This document shows, one piece after another, positions 1-10,923 of a stretch of DNA of 64,000 nt. The notes beneath the pieces are model-generated. The model was given only the letters and a program-made list of their open reading frames with translations. It had not been told where the DNA came from and made no database searches. Each line of letters opens with the position of its first letter. Within the stretch, counting starts at the first letter, position 1. The DNA is taken from assembly GCA_963514095.1 (NCBI GenBank), contig OY741277.1:14711961-14775960 (forward strand), read 5' to 3'. Both the position numbers and the translations under genes were made by a program. This stretch comes from Eutrigla gurnardus (lineage: Eukaryota > Chordata > Actinopteri > Perciformes > Triglidae).

Positions 1-724
1 CTAATTTTACACAACTCATTTTAAGGTTTGTCTGTGAGTCTGAACCAAATTTAACCCAGGAAGTAGCCCTCTGTGTTTGTTATTGTAGCTATATATATAA
101 ATATAGCCCTTTTTTTTACACAATATCAGAATTAGTGTATTATTGATATCAATACTTAAAAAGAAATATCAGGGTTATCGTTAATACCTGTATATCACAA
201 CACCACTTCCCTGAACCTTTGCAAATAGTGTATATTTCCAGGTTTGTGACCAAATTTTTGAAGTGGAATCTTTGTTTTTTTTATTATTGTGACACTCTGG
301 TTATCTGTAGAGTTCATATCAGTATTACTTGAGACAACTGAAACATACCAGCCCAAACTAGCCTGTCTGTGGACACCAGCGAGGGACCGATCTGTGTCAG
401 ACTTATGCCCTTAAGTTTTGTCCTGCACAAGCACACCAGCAATGGATAAGGGTGTTTACTCTGTGTTTAAGTAGAACTTCATAAGGATTATGCGTTCTGA
501 CTGCCACTCAGGTGATCATACAGTGGGGTTGAAAATAATCAAGGACCCTCACAACATCCTTCTCGGGAGCTAGAATGAAATCTGTATGAACAGACATGAG
601 TTAACAAACCAACAGTGTGTTAATAATGTCTTTAAATATATCAGGCACGTGTCTACGAGTTATTCCTCACTAAACTGCCAAACTGCTGCCAAGTAAGTCA
701 TACAGATTGTATCTTTGCTATGTA
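1..724. other. AT-rich sequence, nothing recognised
   Basis: No convincing exon, RNA gene or repeat family is visible. The stretch is AT-rich with short poly-T and TATA runs. It ends where similarity to the LINE reading frame begins, at about 725, so it is probably the original flank of the 5'-truncated LINE insertion. Confidence 0.4.
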
Positions 725-1933
725 ATTCGAGCCAGGGACTTGGCACATAGCTCTGGGGATCCTGAGGCATACAGCAGAGCCAGGGCTGCACTGAGGAAGG
801 GCATCAATACTGCCAAACAACAACACAGGAGGCGTATTGAAGCCTGTTTCAACAACTCGACGAACTCCGGGCAGGTATGGGAGGGCATCAAGGCCATCAC
901 AGACTACAAGAGCAAGGCAACAGTAACATCTCCCTCAGATGGTGCCACCCTGGCTGAGGACTTAAACAACTTCTACACCTGCTTTGACAGGGAAAACACA
1001 GACTCTGTGCTGCCCCCCATTCCTTCCTCTGACCCTGCTCCAGTCCTGAGCTCTCATGAGGTGAGACGTGTCCTCCGCAGCATTAACATCAGGAAGGCAG
1101 CCGGGCCGGACGGCGTGCTGGGCCGGGTGCTGAAAGACTGTGCTGCGGAGTTAACGGATGTCTTCACCTCCATCTACAACACATCACTGTCTACATCATG
1201 GGTCCCCGCCTGCATCAAGGCAGCCACCATTGTTCCCATCCCCAAGCAGTCAAATGTCACGTGTCTGAATGACTACAGACCTGTGGCACTCACCCCCATT
1301 CCCGCCAAATGCCTTGAGAGACTGGTCATCAAACACATTAAAGGCGCAATACCACCAACACTTGATCCACACCAGTTTGCGTACAAACAGAACAGGTCGA
1401 CTGAGGACGCTATTGCCATTGTGCTTCATTCACTACTGGAGCATCTTGAGCAGAAGAACACCTATGCGAGACTCCTCTTTGTCGACTTTAGCTCGGCCTT
1501 TAATACAATCCGGCCTTTCAAGCTCCAAGCTAAATTACATCATCTTGGACTAAACATCTCACTGTGCAACTGGATTGTGGACTTCCTCATAAACCGAACA
1601 AAGAGTGTGAGAGTGGACAAGTACACGTCCTCCACCCTTTCAATCAACACCGGGGCTCCCCAAGGGTGTGTGCTCAGTCCTCTGCTCTACACCCTGTACA
1701 CACATGACTGCTCTGCTTCTTCTCCCTCCAATCTCATTGTTAAATTCGCCAACGACACCACAGTGCTCGGACTCATCAACAACAATAATGAGACGGATTA
1801 CAGGACTGAAGTGCAACATCTAGCAGCATGGTGTGTGGGTAATAATCTCATACTGAACATCAAGAAGACCAAGGAGATTATTGTGGACCCCCGCAAAAAG
1901 AGACAAAACTATGAGGGGCCGTCTGGGACATAA
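707..1933 (+). pseudogene. LINE reverse transcriptase, 5' portion
   Basis: Open frame with the palm motifs of an L2-like reverse transcriptase. LINE-like sequence starts at about 725, and the first few codons are probably flank. True LINE coding stops at 1909; the codons from 1910 to the stop at 1931-1933 belong to the inserted foldback element. Motif C reads FANDTT where the family has FADD or YADD, so one catalytic aspartate is replaced by asparagine and the enzyme is expected to be dead. Lack of the N-terminus also marks this as a non-functional copy. Confidence 0.8.
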
Positions 1934-3012
1934 TTCAGAATTACCTCTCACACACACATGTGAAATGCTCTCATATACACTACTGAAACACTCTCACATA
2001 AACAACTGAAAAAGTATTTGCTCACACACACTACTTAAACGCTCTCACACACACTACTGAAACGCTCTCACACACACTACTAAAACGCTCTCACACACAC
2101 TACTAAAACGCTCTCATACATACAAGTAAAACGCTCTCACATACACTACTAAAACGCTCTCACACACACTACTAAAACGCTCTCACACACACTACTAAAA
2201 CGCTCTCATACACACTACTAAAACGCTCTCACACACACTATTAAAACGCTCTCATACATACAAGTAAAACGCTCTCACACACACTACTGAAACGCTCTCA
2301 CACACTACTGAAACGCTCTCATACACACTACTAAAACGCTCTCACACACACTACTAAAACGCTCTCACACACACTACTAAAACGCTCTCATACACACTAC
2401 TAAAACGCTCTCACACACACTACTAAAACGCTCTCATACATACAAGTAAAACGCTCTCACATACACTACTGAAACGTTCTCATACACACTACTAAAACGC
2501 TCTCACACACACTACTAAAACGCTCTCATACATACAAGTAAAACACTCTCACACACACTACTAAAACGCTCTCACACACACTACTAAAACGCTCTCATAT
2601 AACCAAGTAAAATCCTCTTACAAATTAAAGTGAAGTAGTGTGTACGAGAGCATTTTAGTAGTGTATGTGAGAGTGTTTTACTTGTATGTATGAGAGCGTT
2701 TTAGCAGTGTGTGTGAGAGCGTTTTAGTAGTGTGTGTGAGAGCGTTTTAGTAGTGTGTGTGAGAGAGTCTTACTTGTATGTATGAGAGCATTTTAGAAGT
2801 GTGTGTGAGAGCGTTTTAGTAGTGTGTATGAGAGCGTTTCAGTAGTGTGTGTGAGAGCGTTTCAGTAGTGTGTGTGAGAGCGTTTCAGTAGTGTGTGTGA
2901 GCAAATACTTTTTCAGTTGTTTATGTGAGAGTGTTTCAGTAGTGTATATGAGAGCATTTCACATGGGTGTGTGAGAGGTCATTCTGAATTATGTCCCTGA
3001 CGGCCCCTCATA
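1910..3012. mobile_element. Palindromic foldback element with inverted satellite arms
   Basis: A 1103-bp element begins TATGAGGGGCCGTC at 1910 and ends in the reverse complement, GACGGCCCCTCATA, at 3012. Beyond the termini the two ends stay nearly identical in inverted orientation for roughly 115-120 bp (about 1910-2030 against 2893-3012). The interior is a 23-bp satellite in one orientation (about 2030-2610) and in the opposite orientation (about 2635-2890). The hexamer CAAAAC lies directly outside both ends (1904-1909 and 3013-3018), as a target-site duplication would. No transposase frame is present, so it is non-autonomous. The superfamily is not settled; a 6-bp duplication is unusual for hAT (8 bp) or Tc1/mariner (TA). 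Confidence 0.85.
2030..2890. repeat. 23-bp minisatellite, two oppositely oriented arrays
   Basis: The left array has the unit AAAACGCTCTCACACACACTACT repeated with small variants; one recurrent variant replaces the second half with ATACATACAAGTA. After a junction at about 2605-2635 the same unit runs as its reverse complement. The left arm is about twice as long as the right. The array lies inside the foldback element and forms its stem. Confidence 0.85.
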
Positions 3013-3018
3013 CAAAAC

Positions 3019-3570
3019 AACCACCTTCCACTCTCTATCGGCAGCGAGGCGGTGGAGAGGGTGGCGCACTTCAAATTCCTGGGAGTGACCATCACTGAGG
3101 ACCTGTCCTGGGGCATCAACACCGCCTCAGCAGTAGGAAAGGCCCAGCAACGGCTCTACTACCTGAGGCAACTGAAGAATGCCAGGATCCAGAAACAGCT
3201 GATGGTGAACTTCTACAACTGTGCCATCAGCAGTGTTCTGACGTACGGTTTCCTTGTGTGGTTCTCCAGCTGCACTAAGGCCGAACAGCAGGCACTCCAG
3301 CGGGTGGTAAAAACAGCGGGGAAAATCATGGGGACCATTCTACCAGAGATCAGTACCATCTACACCTCCCGCTGTCTGAAGAGAGTGCGTAACATCCTGC
3401 ATGACCAACACCACCCGGCCCATCACCTGTTCCACCTGCTGCCCTCAGGTAGAAGGTACAGGGCCTTATCTGCCAGAACCACCAGAATGGCCCACAGCCT
3501 GTACCCTCAGGCAGTGAGGCTGCTGAACAGTGCCCCCCTCCTCTCTCTCCCCCCCTCACATGGACAGTAA
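3019..3570 (+). pseudogene. LINE reverse transcriptase, 3' portion
   Basis: Continuation of the LINE frame beyond the foldback element. The first codons after the duplicated hexamer read NHLPLS and then ERVAHFKFLGVTITEDLSW, the conserved thumb-region block of L2-like elements. The frame ends at 3570 after VRLLNSAP. It is in phase with the part upstream of the insertion, so the LINE was an intact frame when the foldback element landed. Confidence 0.8.
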
Positions 3571-3835
3571 CCATACTCCATCTTACAATAACTGTGAACT
3601 GGTCTCTGCATTGCTGCAGCACACACTATACCACCTCTGACAATGTACTCTGGTGCCCCTTGTGTTTTTGTCCTTCTTTCGTGTACGTGATATGCCCGTG
3701 GGATTCTGCACCATTGCACATTTTGCACTTTTTGCACTATGCACTTTTCACTATGTAAGGTTGTATGCTCCAACGGAATTTCATTGTTATTTATGGCAAT
3801 GACAAATAAATGATGATTGATTGATTGAATTGTTT
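3571..3835 (+). mobile_element. LINE 3' untranslated region and tail
   Basis: Non-coding 3' end of the LINE, ending in CAATGACAAATAAATGATG and a short TGATT repeat at about 3810-3831. This tail is typical of L2-type elements, which prime on short microsatellite ends rather than on a poly-A tail. Confidence 0.7.
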
Positions 3836-4025
3836 AAGTCTCCACAGCGGCTGTGAGTCTTTATCTGAGGTGAGGAACAATGAGCTAATCCAGTGAATTA
3901 GGCCGCGGCTTCAACCCTAAAGCCGTTATCCTGTAAACACACCGTGAAAACGTGTCAATTAAAGTATAAATCTTTAACAAGCCTTTGTGTCGCTACAAGG
4001 GTGTTATTGAGTGACCTGATAGCTG

Positions 4026-4062
<37 letters not shown>

Positions 4063-6898
4063 TGTGGGTGGGTGTGGGTGCAGTTCTCCAGCATTGTGAA
4101 AACTGGATACTGTCTCAGCCACTCATCACATGACCCCCAAAAAGTTCCCTCTTCCTGGTTTGCTTCAAGGCTATTAAAGGCTTAGACATGTACTGTTTTT
4201 CAAATCACATTTCTTTTTCTTTTTACTTTAAGTACACGCTGCAGCTGCCGTTACAAAGTATGTAGTGATGCGTGCAGTCTGCATTCAGTTTCTATAATTC
4301 TATCAATACACTGCACCTTGAACTTTGACCCTCTTGCTGTGGGTCAGAAAAAGCTTGCTGGCTTGCAGACTGCAAAATGTATGCAGTAAGACATCCTGGT
4401 ATTTTTGCCATACTGCATTTAACGTACTTTGACATGGAGTATGGGGATGGTGTCCACTCCGGTGCTCTTTCGGCACAATAACATTTTTATTTAAAATTAG
4501 ATTAACTTAATGGCACACGGTCCTCCTTCCTCACATCTTTACTTTTTGTATAAAGTATATTCCCGAACTGAGGCTAACTGCAGACGCCTCAGTGAAACAA
4601 ATCAATCATCCCTTTGTTCTATGATCACACGCCAGCTAGTGAGCCTTTTGCAAAGTGCAGGCCAGATCTCATGCATTGTACCCCAACGATATGACAACGC
4701 TGAAACTCCCCCTCTTTTTGACCTCCTTGCTTTGCGTCTGTATCGGGCGGTCCACTGCACATGTGCAGACATGTCCCTTTCCCTGAGCCCGCAAGCCAGT
4801 CTTCAAATTGAGACAGGAGACAAATATTAAACATTCATGGTTTAACAATTCATAATAGAGTGCTGCAGGAATGAGTCATCAAACTCAGAAATGAGTCAGC
4901 ATTTTTGCACTTCTAGTTCATTTTTCTCAAACTTCGTCAGAGGGCTGAGATAAGATCTGTCTTTAACACACATTTAAGATATTTTAATGTTGTTGACATG
5001 ATTTAGTAACTATTTTCTACACTTAATTTTGTCTTTTAGAGAGAGCAGACCGGACCAGACCAGACCAGATGACCAAAGGAGACAAGATGCACTGTGAAGC
5101 CTCTCATTTAAAAAGATAAGTATACATTCATCTATGATATTGTACTTCTATGTGAAGCCATTACTGGATACTACACGATTAATCGTATAAAAGCTCAAAG
5201 ATATGACCGTCACATCTGAAGTTACATCAAACTGGTACGGTTGACTAGAATAGTATTCTTAAAGGTTTCAGTGGAGAAGTTACATCTGTCTTCAACACTG
5301 CAGTACGTCTGAGTGATGAAGTGGGTTTAAAAAGTAAAAGTCTGCATGATACTTCATGTGTTCTTTGTCTGATGACAAGACTCAATCATTGAAGGGCTCT
5401 TCACATTTTCTCAGTTAGTCATCTCAACAAGAACATCCAAATACAGTGGTGGTGAATGGAATCCCTCTAGGACCTCAATCCCAGGTCCTCCAGGTGTGGT
5501 AGCAGTCATCCACCACCCGAGGGTGCCACAGAACAAACTGACAGTCACGCTGTGGGGAGATGAATCAGGAAAAGGAACCTGAAGGTGAATGTGGACCACC
5601 ATGAGAGCAGATGGATACCTCACATAATGAATTATTGTCATGATAAACCTGATGGGATTATCCAGATTATTTACAGGTTAGCATGCAGCAGACACACTAT
5701 TTATATATTGTATTAAATTGATTGATTAAATTCCTATAAAGGGTTGTTCTGCAAATTTGGGATCACTGTACTAATGTTTGGACTAAGAGTGTCTTTTCTG
5801 TGCGAGTGTCACAGTCCAAATAACCTCAGACAGGCACCAGATTCAAAGGATCCAGGATATGCTAGACTCCCTGGTAGCTCCTGGTTTTCAGTCACTGATG
5901 AGAGCAAAGCATATCACCAAGGGTTCCTGGACCCTGCACAGCTTTTTAACCCCTTGGGGCCTGTACCTTTCCTACATATATTTATTCAAAACTGAGGGCC
6001 ACTAGCCATGCGTCCGTATTTGATGAGTTGAGAGTGAGAATTTGTTGCCCTGAAAAACTCCTAAAGTCAAGGTTAGCCCACTCTGAAATGCACCAGGTTT
6101 GTGTCACTGTGAAAGCTTTAGCCTCAGGCTAACAGCTCACTCAGTGCAGTGTGCAAAGCCTCTATGTCTGCTACCTCTGCCTTGGCAAGTCAAGCTGACA
6201 CTTGATTATTTTCGAGGCAAGTCACAACTTATCTGAAACAAGCCTGTTTACTCATAGTGGTGACTCCCGTGGAGGTGGAAACATTGGAAACAGATCTAAA
6301 ACTGACATCAGACTAGAATTCATGACCAGTTTAATTCAAAATAACACCAGAAGGTTTATAACCTTTTCCAGGTTAATAATTCATCAAATGAATGCAACAT
6401 ATGAGAAAAAAATGTAATTTAATATATAGGCTATATTTTTCCTTTTATTTTAGGACATTTGGGATTCAGGATGGAAAGCGAAATTTCAACACATAAAATA
6501 AAAAAATAAATAAAAAAAAAACCAGCCTTAAGGTACCGCCTTGTCTCATACGCTGATGTCGGACACAGTTCCCATAGAAAAGCTGGTCCAGGCTTGTTTC
6601 AACCCCTGAAATGGAGTTTGGCATAATGCATTTTATGAGGATTATAACTTTAATGACACACAAGGATGCAAATAAATGCTAAAAGCTCAAAACGGAGGAC
6701 CCAAATGCAGGACGCCAGACAGGCAATTAAATTGAAAAAGCTTTAATAACAAAAGTTGGTTCCCCAATAACTGACAGATAATGACATTGATTGTGCTTCA
6801 CACTTTTAACAGAAGAAAAAAAAAACGCTTCTTCCTTCACTGTCAAACATGATACAGCATACCATACAAAGGCCTGTTTAGACGGTTAGCATGTTTAC
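3836..6898. other. Intergenic sequence, no gene seen
   Basis: Contains a TG repeat at 4031-4080 and a short GGACCAGACC repeat near 5050. Frames of up to about 105 codons on either strand do not resemble proteins and lack splice context. The stretch around 6690-6780, which includes GGACCCAAATGCAGG, looks like part of a dispersed fish repeat, but I cannot name the family. Confidence 0.4.
4031..4080. repeat. TG microsatellite
   Basis: Uninterrupted TG dinucleotides pass into GGGTG variants. A simple repeat with no linked gene. Confidence 0.9.
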
Positions 6899-7109
6899 CA
6901 GGGGCGTAGCCAGGATTTAAAAAAAAGGGTCCAAGTCCATGTCTGACTTGCTCACCTGCTATGATCAGCACTTAGTGTTATCAGTTAAAACAATAGCTGG
7001 TCTGTTTTAAAGTACACAAACCACCACGGTCCTGGAGGTTGCTACAATCCCCAATTTATCAGAAATAAAGGTCATGACCTCACTGTTTTCAGTTGTAGCT
7101 ACGGCCCTG
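6899..7109. mobile_element. Possible hAT-type MITE
   Basis: Starts CAGGGGCGTAGCC at 6899 and ends GTAGCTACGGCCCTG at 7109, an imperfect inverted repeat of the CAGGGGCGTAGC type seen at ends of hAT-family elements. The length is about 211 bp and no coding sequence is present. The flanking octamers (ATGTTTAC and ACTGCAGC) do not match, so either the duplication has decayed or the boundaries are wrong. Confidence 0.45.
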
Positions 7110-7406
7110 ACTGCAGCTTCTTAATGTTAATTACTTACTTTGTGCTAGTAATACAATGCCTCAAATGCATGCAGTGTTACGGAGGTAGGGAGAAGTAGTG
7201 TGTTAATAAATTAGTGGTTATGCCATTCATTAGCTTAGTGGTTCGAGAAAGTCGCACCATTGCAGTTTGGCAATCGGTCCATTCTTCAGAGTATACTGAC
7301 AGGGCAGCGTTGAGGGACAGCTTATCCTGAGTCAAACTTGCACATACAACAGACTATTGAGTTACATACCAACAGTGATGACAGTGTCACCACCGTTTGC
7401 CCTTTC

Positions 7407-9352
7407 TCAGTGCATCTCTATCCCATGGTCGTAGTCCAAAACAGGTCTCTTCTCCGGCGTGAAGTCCCTGTCCGTCCTCTCCACGTACCGCTGCAACGTG
7501 CTGTAGTACTGCTCACTCCTGGAGAAGGTGTAGTGTGCAGAGATCTCCTCCCATGCCTTGTGGTTGGGGAAAGGGAACGGCTCAGGGTCCTTGTTCTCAA
7601 AGAAGCTCTGCAGGTTTCTCTCTGCCAGTTTGGTAGCGTAGTCCAAAGCGAAGCTATCGAAGCGCTCCTTCTCCTTCTCCACATAGCGTTTCCAGAATGT
7701 GAGTTGCAGGTAGCTGACCTTGGAGCGACAGTTTCTGCAGCAGGTACCCAGGAGGCCCCCGACGGCAGCAATGATGATGATACACCAGCCCAGGATCTGC
7801 AGAGGTACCGTGAACATAAATGTGCTTTAATGTTCAAAAGACATTCTTTATCTCATACTGTCTGTTTGAATATACCTGGAGTCACCCTCAGTCTGAAAAG
7901 TTTGAGCGCCTCCCTCTTTAAGGGCCCCTCCCGACTAAAGCCCAGTATGCTCTGATTGGCTTAAAAATATGAGCCTTCATGTGAAACAGGAAGGGAAAAC
8001 AATCTGAAGGCCTTGTTGAATTCCATGTTGAATGATGATGGGTTGTCTTATTTCACAGTGTGGTTTTGGTAGGCGCTCCAGACGCCTCCTCGCCATGTGC
8101 AACGCCACTGCGATATGAGTAATGCAATTGTAGTGCAAAAAGAACTCTCTAGAAAAGTCAGCCTCATGCATTAATCAGTACTAACATGCTGAAGTCATGT
8201 GATGTTTTCACATGATGGTTTGTCCCACAGCCTTAGAATAGTTGCAGAATGTCGTCTGTGGCTCGGGGGGGAGCTTTTTGGAGTCTGGACAAATAACCCT
8301 CCCTGATGATGTCATAGTGATGTGATCAGGGTTTGGGCGTTTACAAAACTGGGAGGATCTAACAAAACGACCTTCCTTTTTTGTCTTTTAGTATTTTGAC
8401 CACATAATCAGCTCTGTTGCAGATTTCCAACAATGCACTGCTTTGGGTCATTTTTGTGGCGCTGGAACAACATTCAGAGAAATATCTATGAAATATTATA
8501 ATTACCACTGATACACAAACAGCTTCTATTCACATGATGGGTTACATTATATTGGTATTGGCATTTCAACAATACCCATGCCTATGACAAATCCTTGGTT
8601 TTAGTCCCTAGAATGGATCACTGGATCCTACATTTCCCTTAATGCAACTGGATAGCATCTTTCATTAGACCCTCTGTGCCACCATGATCTTTTGTAAATT
8701 TGTGTCTCCCTATGACATCATCAGGGGTATTTTCTAGACTTGATGAAGCTCCTCCAGATCCACAGGAGAACTGTGTGAGTAGTTTAATCCTGTGTGGTGT
8801 TTATCTTACCTGTGACTGGGCCCTGAACATTAGCAGCAGCTCCATGCGCTCATCACTGGACAGCTTGGACCGGTCACAGGGCACCCGGGCCAGCTCCTCC
8901 CGGCACTTCATGGTCTTGTTTTTACAGAACAGCTCCACCACCACATTGTCATCGAGACCACTGACGGCACACTCATAAAAGGTGCCATTGAGCAGGGCCA
9001 CCGAGAGCCACATTATAGGAGCCACGCAAGCTCCGGAGAAGATGCTCATGAATGCCCTGAAGCAGCCGAAGCATTTCCCCCGGGGGCACAGCTTCATGGG
9101 ATTGAGGCAGCAGCCAGTGTAGAGCCTCCACAGCCTGGTGCTAAAGAAGAGACCTAAGACCAGCAGCACCGCAGCCGGGCCCAGCAGGAAAGTCAGACCG
9201 TAGGCGAAGTTCTGGTCGTGGTTGCACGGACACTGGAAGGAAACCATGGAGAAGACTCGCTCCCCACCGATAGTCAGGAGAGCCATGAAACTGTAGCCAA
9301 TGGTGGCTTTCTGGTTCATGAAGAAACGCAGGACAGTCTGAAAGCTATCCAT
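7407..9352 (-). CDS. calhm5: Calcium homeostasis modulator 5 (CALHM5)
   Basis: Pore-forming member of the CALHM large-pore channel family in the plasma membrane. Two coding exons: 9352-8810 (181 codons) and 7796-7407 (129 residues plus stop), joined at a phase-0 intron after AQSQ, the usual CALHM junction. Product 310 aa; human CALHM5 is about 309. The start is MDSFQ at 9352, which aligns with the family start; an in-frame ATG 33 bases upstream is less likely. Visible are the first membrane segment with IGYSFMALL (18-26), the CPC pair at 41-43, two central hydrophobic segments, the FYEC loop with further cysteines, and a fourth segment starting ILGWC at 182. The C-terminal helical tail contains SKVSYLQL and HYSTLQRYVE-like blocks. 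The assignment to 5 rather than 4 or 6 rests on overall similarity and is firm. It lies downstream of calhm6 in the same orientation. Confidence 0.93.
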
Positions 9353-10237
9353 GGTGTCAACTGGGAGGTTTCGGACGAGCTCCACGAGAAATCAACCGAA
9401 GTGAAAGACAGAGAGCCGAGTTACTGTGCAGCCTGCAGTAATTCCCTGTCCTGTGTTCTTTCTCAGCTGAAGACAAAACACGTTCTGTGCCCCTCCCTTG
9501 GACCGGCTCTTTTCTCTCAAGACTCCTCCTTCAGTCCATCTGATGCTCCCTCCCACCCAACGCCTCTTCATCTACTCCGTCTCCAAAGGAAAATCCCTGC
9601 TTCTCTGCCACTAAAAGGGAAAGCTTTAACAAGCCCCAGCTGCTAAAAGTTACAGCTTCACTCTGTTCACATCCCTCTTTACAAGCTTCCCTCTCCAGTT
9701 CTAGATGTGGTGATGCAATCACTAGTGGAAAATCCTGTTGGTCTAGTTTTAACAAATACCAGTCTGCGTGCGCTTGATTGTGACCGGAATGCAACCGTTT
9801 TATAATTGCAAAACAAACAGACAAAAAAACACAGCAAAGGAAGTGAAACAGTGTCACGCTTCTGTTTCTATTCACTTTTATATGAATTGATATGAAGGAG
9901 GACAACTTGACTTGTTTCTCTTCATGCACAAACATTCACCGAACACAACAAACAGGTCTCAGATGTGCAAGGTGGCAGCGTGCGTTCAACGAGCATGACT
10001 TTTTTTTAAAATCTGGAGCGACAAAATGGGCAAAAGAAAACAGAATACATGCAGAAAAGCATACAGAATAAAAAGAGCATTCTTTAATGGTATTTAAATG
10101 CTTCCATAGAGAACATACCATTGTTGCAAAGACAGAAAGAAACGGTCAGCATCAGCAGCAGGGTGGAGTGAGGAAGTGCTCACATCCTCTTGGTGGGTTT
10201 TCTGTTCCATTACCATAAGTACACCACCTACTCAAAG

Positions 10238-10240
10238 TAC

Positions 10241-10307
<67 letters not shown>
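10238..10307. repeat. CA microsatellite
   Basis: About 35 CA units with a single interruption near the start. It lies between calhm6 and calhm5. Confidence 0.95.
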
Positions 10308-10309
<2 letters not shown>

Positions 10310-10484
10310 GCATTATACAGGAAGTGGTGAATCTTCCTCTACGCATTCAATGTATTTGAAGCACATCAGTATCTGCTGCTACAGTAACACCATCATTAAA
10401 CTCATAAGTCTGTCTTTTTGTGTATAATGATGGTGTCACAAAGAAATGAAGAGATATATATTTTTTTTATAAACAATATATTTT

Positions 10485-10490
10485 TTTATT
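10485..10490 (-). terminator. Candidate calhm6 polyadenylation signal
   Basis: TTTATT on the plus strand reads AATAAA on the minus strand, about 435 bases downstream of the calhm6 stop. Simple AT-rich sequence makes chance occurrence possible. Confidence 0.4.
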
Positions 10491-10923
10491 ACTGTTGACA
10501 TGTCAGAATTTCCACTAAAAGTTATTATGAGGAACTTTGATTTTATGTTGGTTTTGGTGGCCGCTGTGAACAAAAGTGTTAAGGTTTGGGTTTTGGTTTT
10601 TTCGAGCACCAGATTCCCTTTAGAAAACCTCCTTTTGACATTCTGCCCCACGAAGTCCGGGTTCTGGTTCTCCCATGCCAATAATCAATAATCCAAAATC
10701 CAATGGATTGTTCAGGCACTGTTTCTGCAGTCCGGCAGCAGTGCAATGGAAGTAGTGACGTGGTAAACATTTCCTTTTTAAACCAACACAGACATAGAAA
10801 ACAAGCCATATTGTCTGTGTCTAAATTGAGTGTGCGCGTCCAAATTTGCACAAGGGCTAATATCCACTTTGCCTTTTTTCGTGTGAACATACACACACAA
10901 TCCCTTGATGCTGAAGAACCTCA

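Larger units (their letters stand above)
725..3835 (+). mobile_element. L2/CR1-like LINE, 5'-truncated, split by a foldback insertion
   Basis: Non-LTR retrotransposon of the L2/CR1 group. The reading frame runs over 725-1909 and 3019-3570 and is interrupted only by the element at 1910-3012. Reverse-transcriptase blocks are visible in order: KAAGPDGV, FVDFSSAFNTI (motif A), GAPQGCVLSPLL (motif B) and FANDTT (motif C), then the C-terminal ends LPSGRRYRA and PQAVRLLNS. The 3' part ends in CAATGACAAATAAATGATG followed by short TGAT/TGATT units at about 3810-3831, typical of L2-type tails. The 5' end, including any endonuclease domain, is missing. The clade is my judgement from these motifs. Confidence 0.85.
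9353..10923. other. Gap between calhm6 and calhm5
   Basis: Holds the presumed calhm5 promoter and 5' leader near 9360-9900, a CA microsatellite at 10238-10307, and the presumed 3' untranslated region of calhm6. No additional exon is recognised. Frames on the plus strand here are antisense or microsatellite artefacts. Confidence 0.5.

Noticed and set aside
1940..2960. Regular 23-bp repeats resembling a CRISPR array
   Set aside because: There are no unique spacers, the units run in both orientations, and the context is a vertebrate foldback element.
4510..4830. 106-codon frame in the intergenic region left of calhm5
   Set aside because: Composition and lack of similarity suggest chance; no flanking splice signals form a gene.
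7338..7955. 205-codon open frame antisense to calhm5 exon 2
   Set aside because: It mirrors the conserved CALHM5 C-terminus in the opposite strand and lacks independent support.
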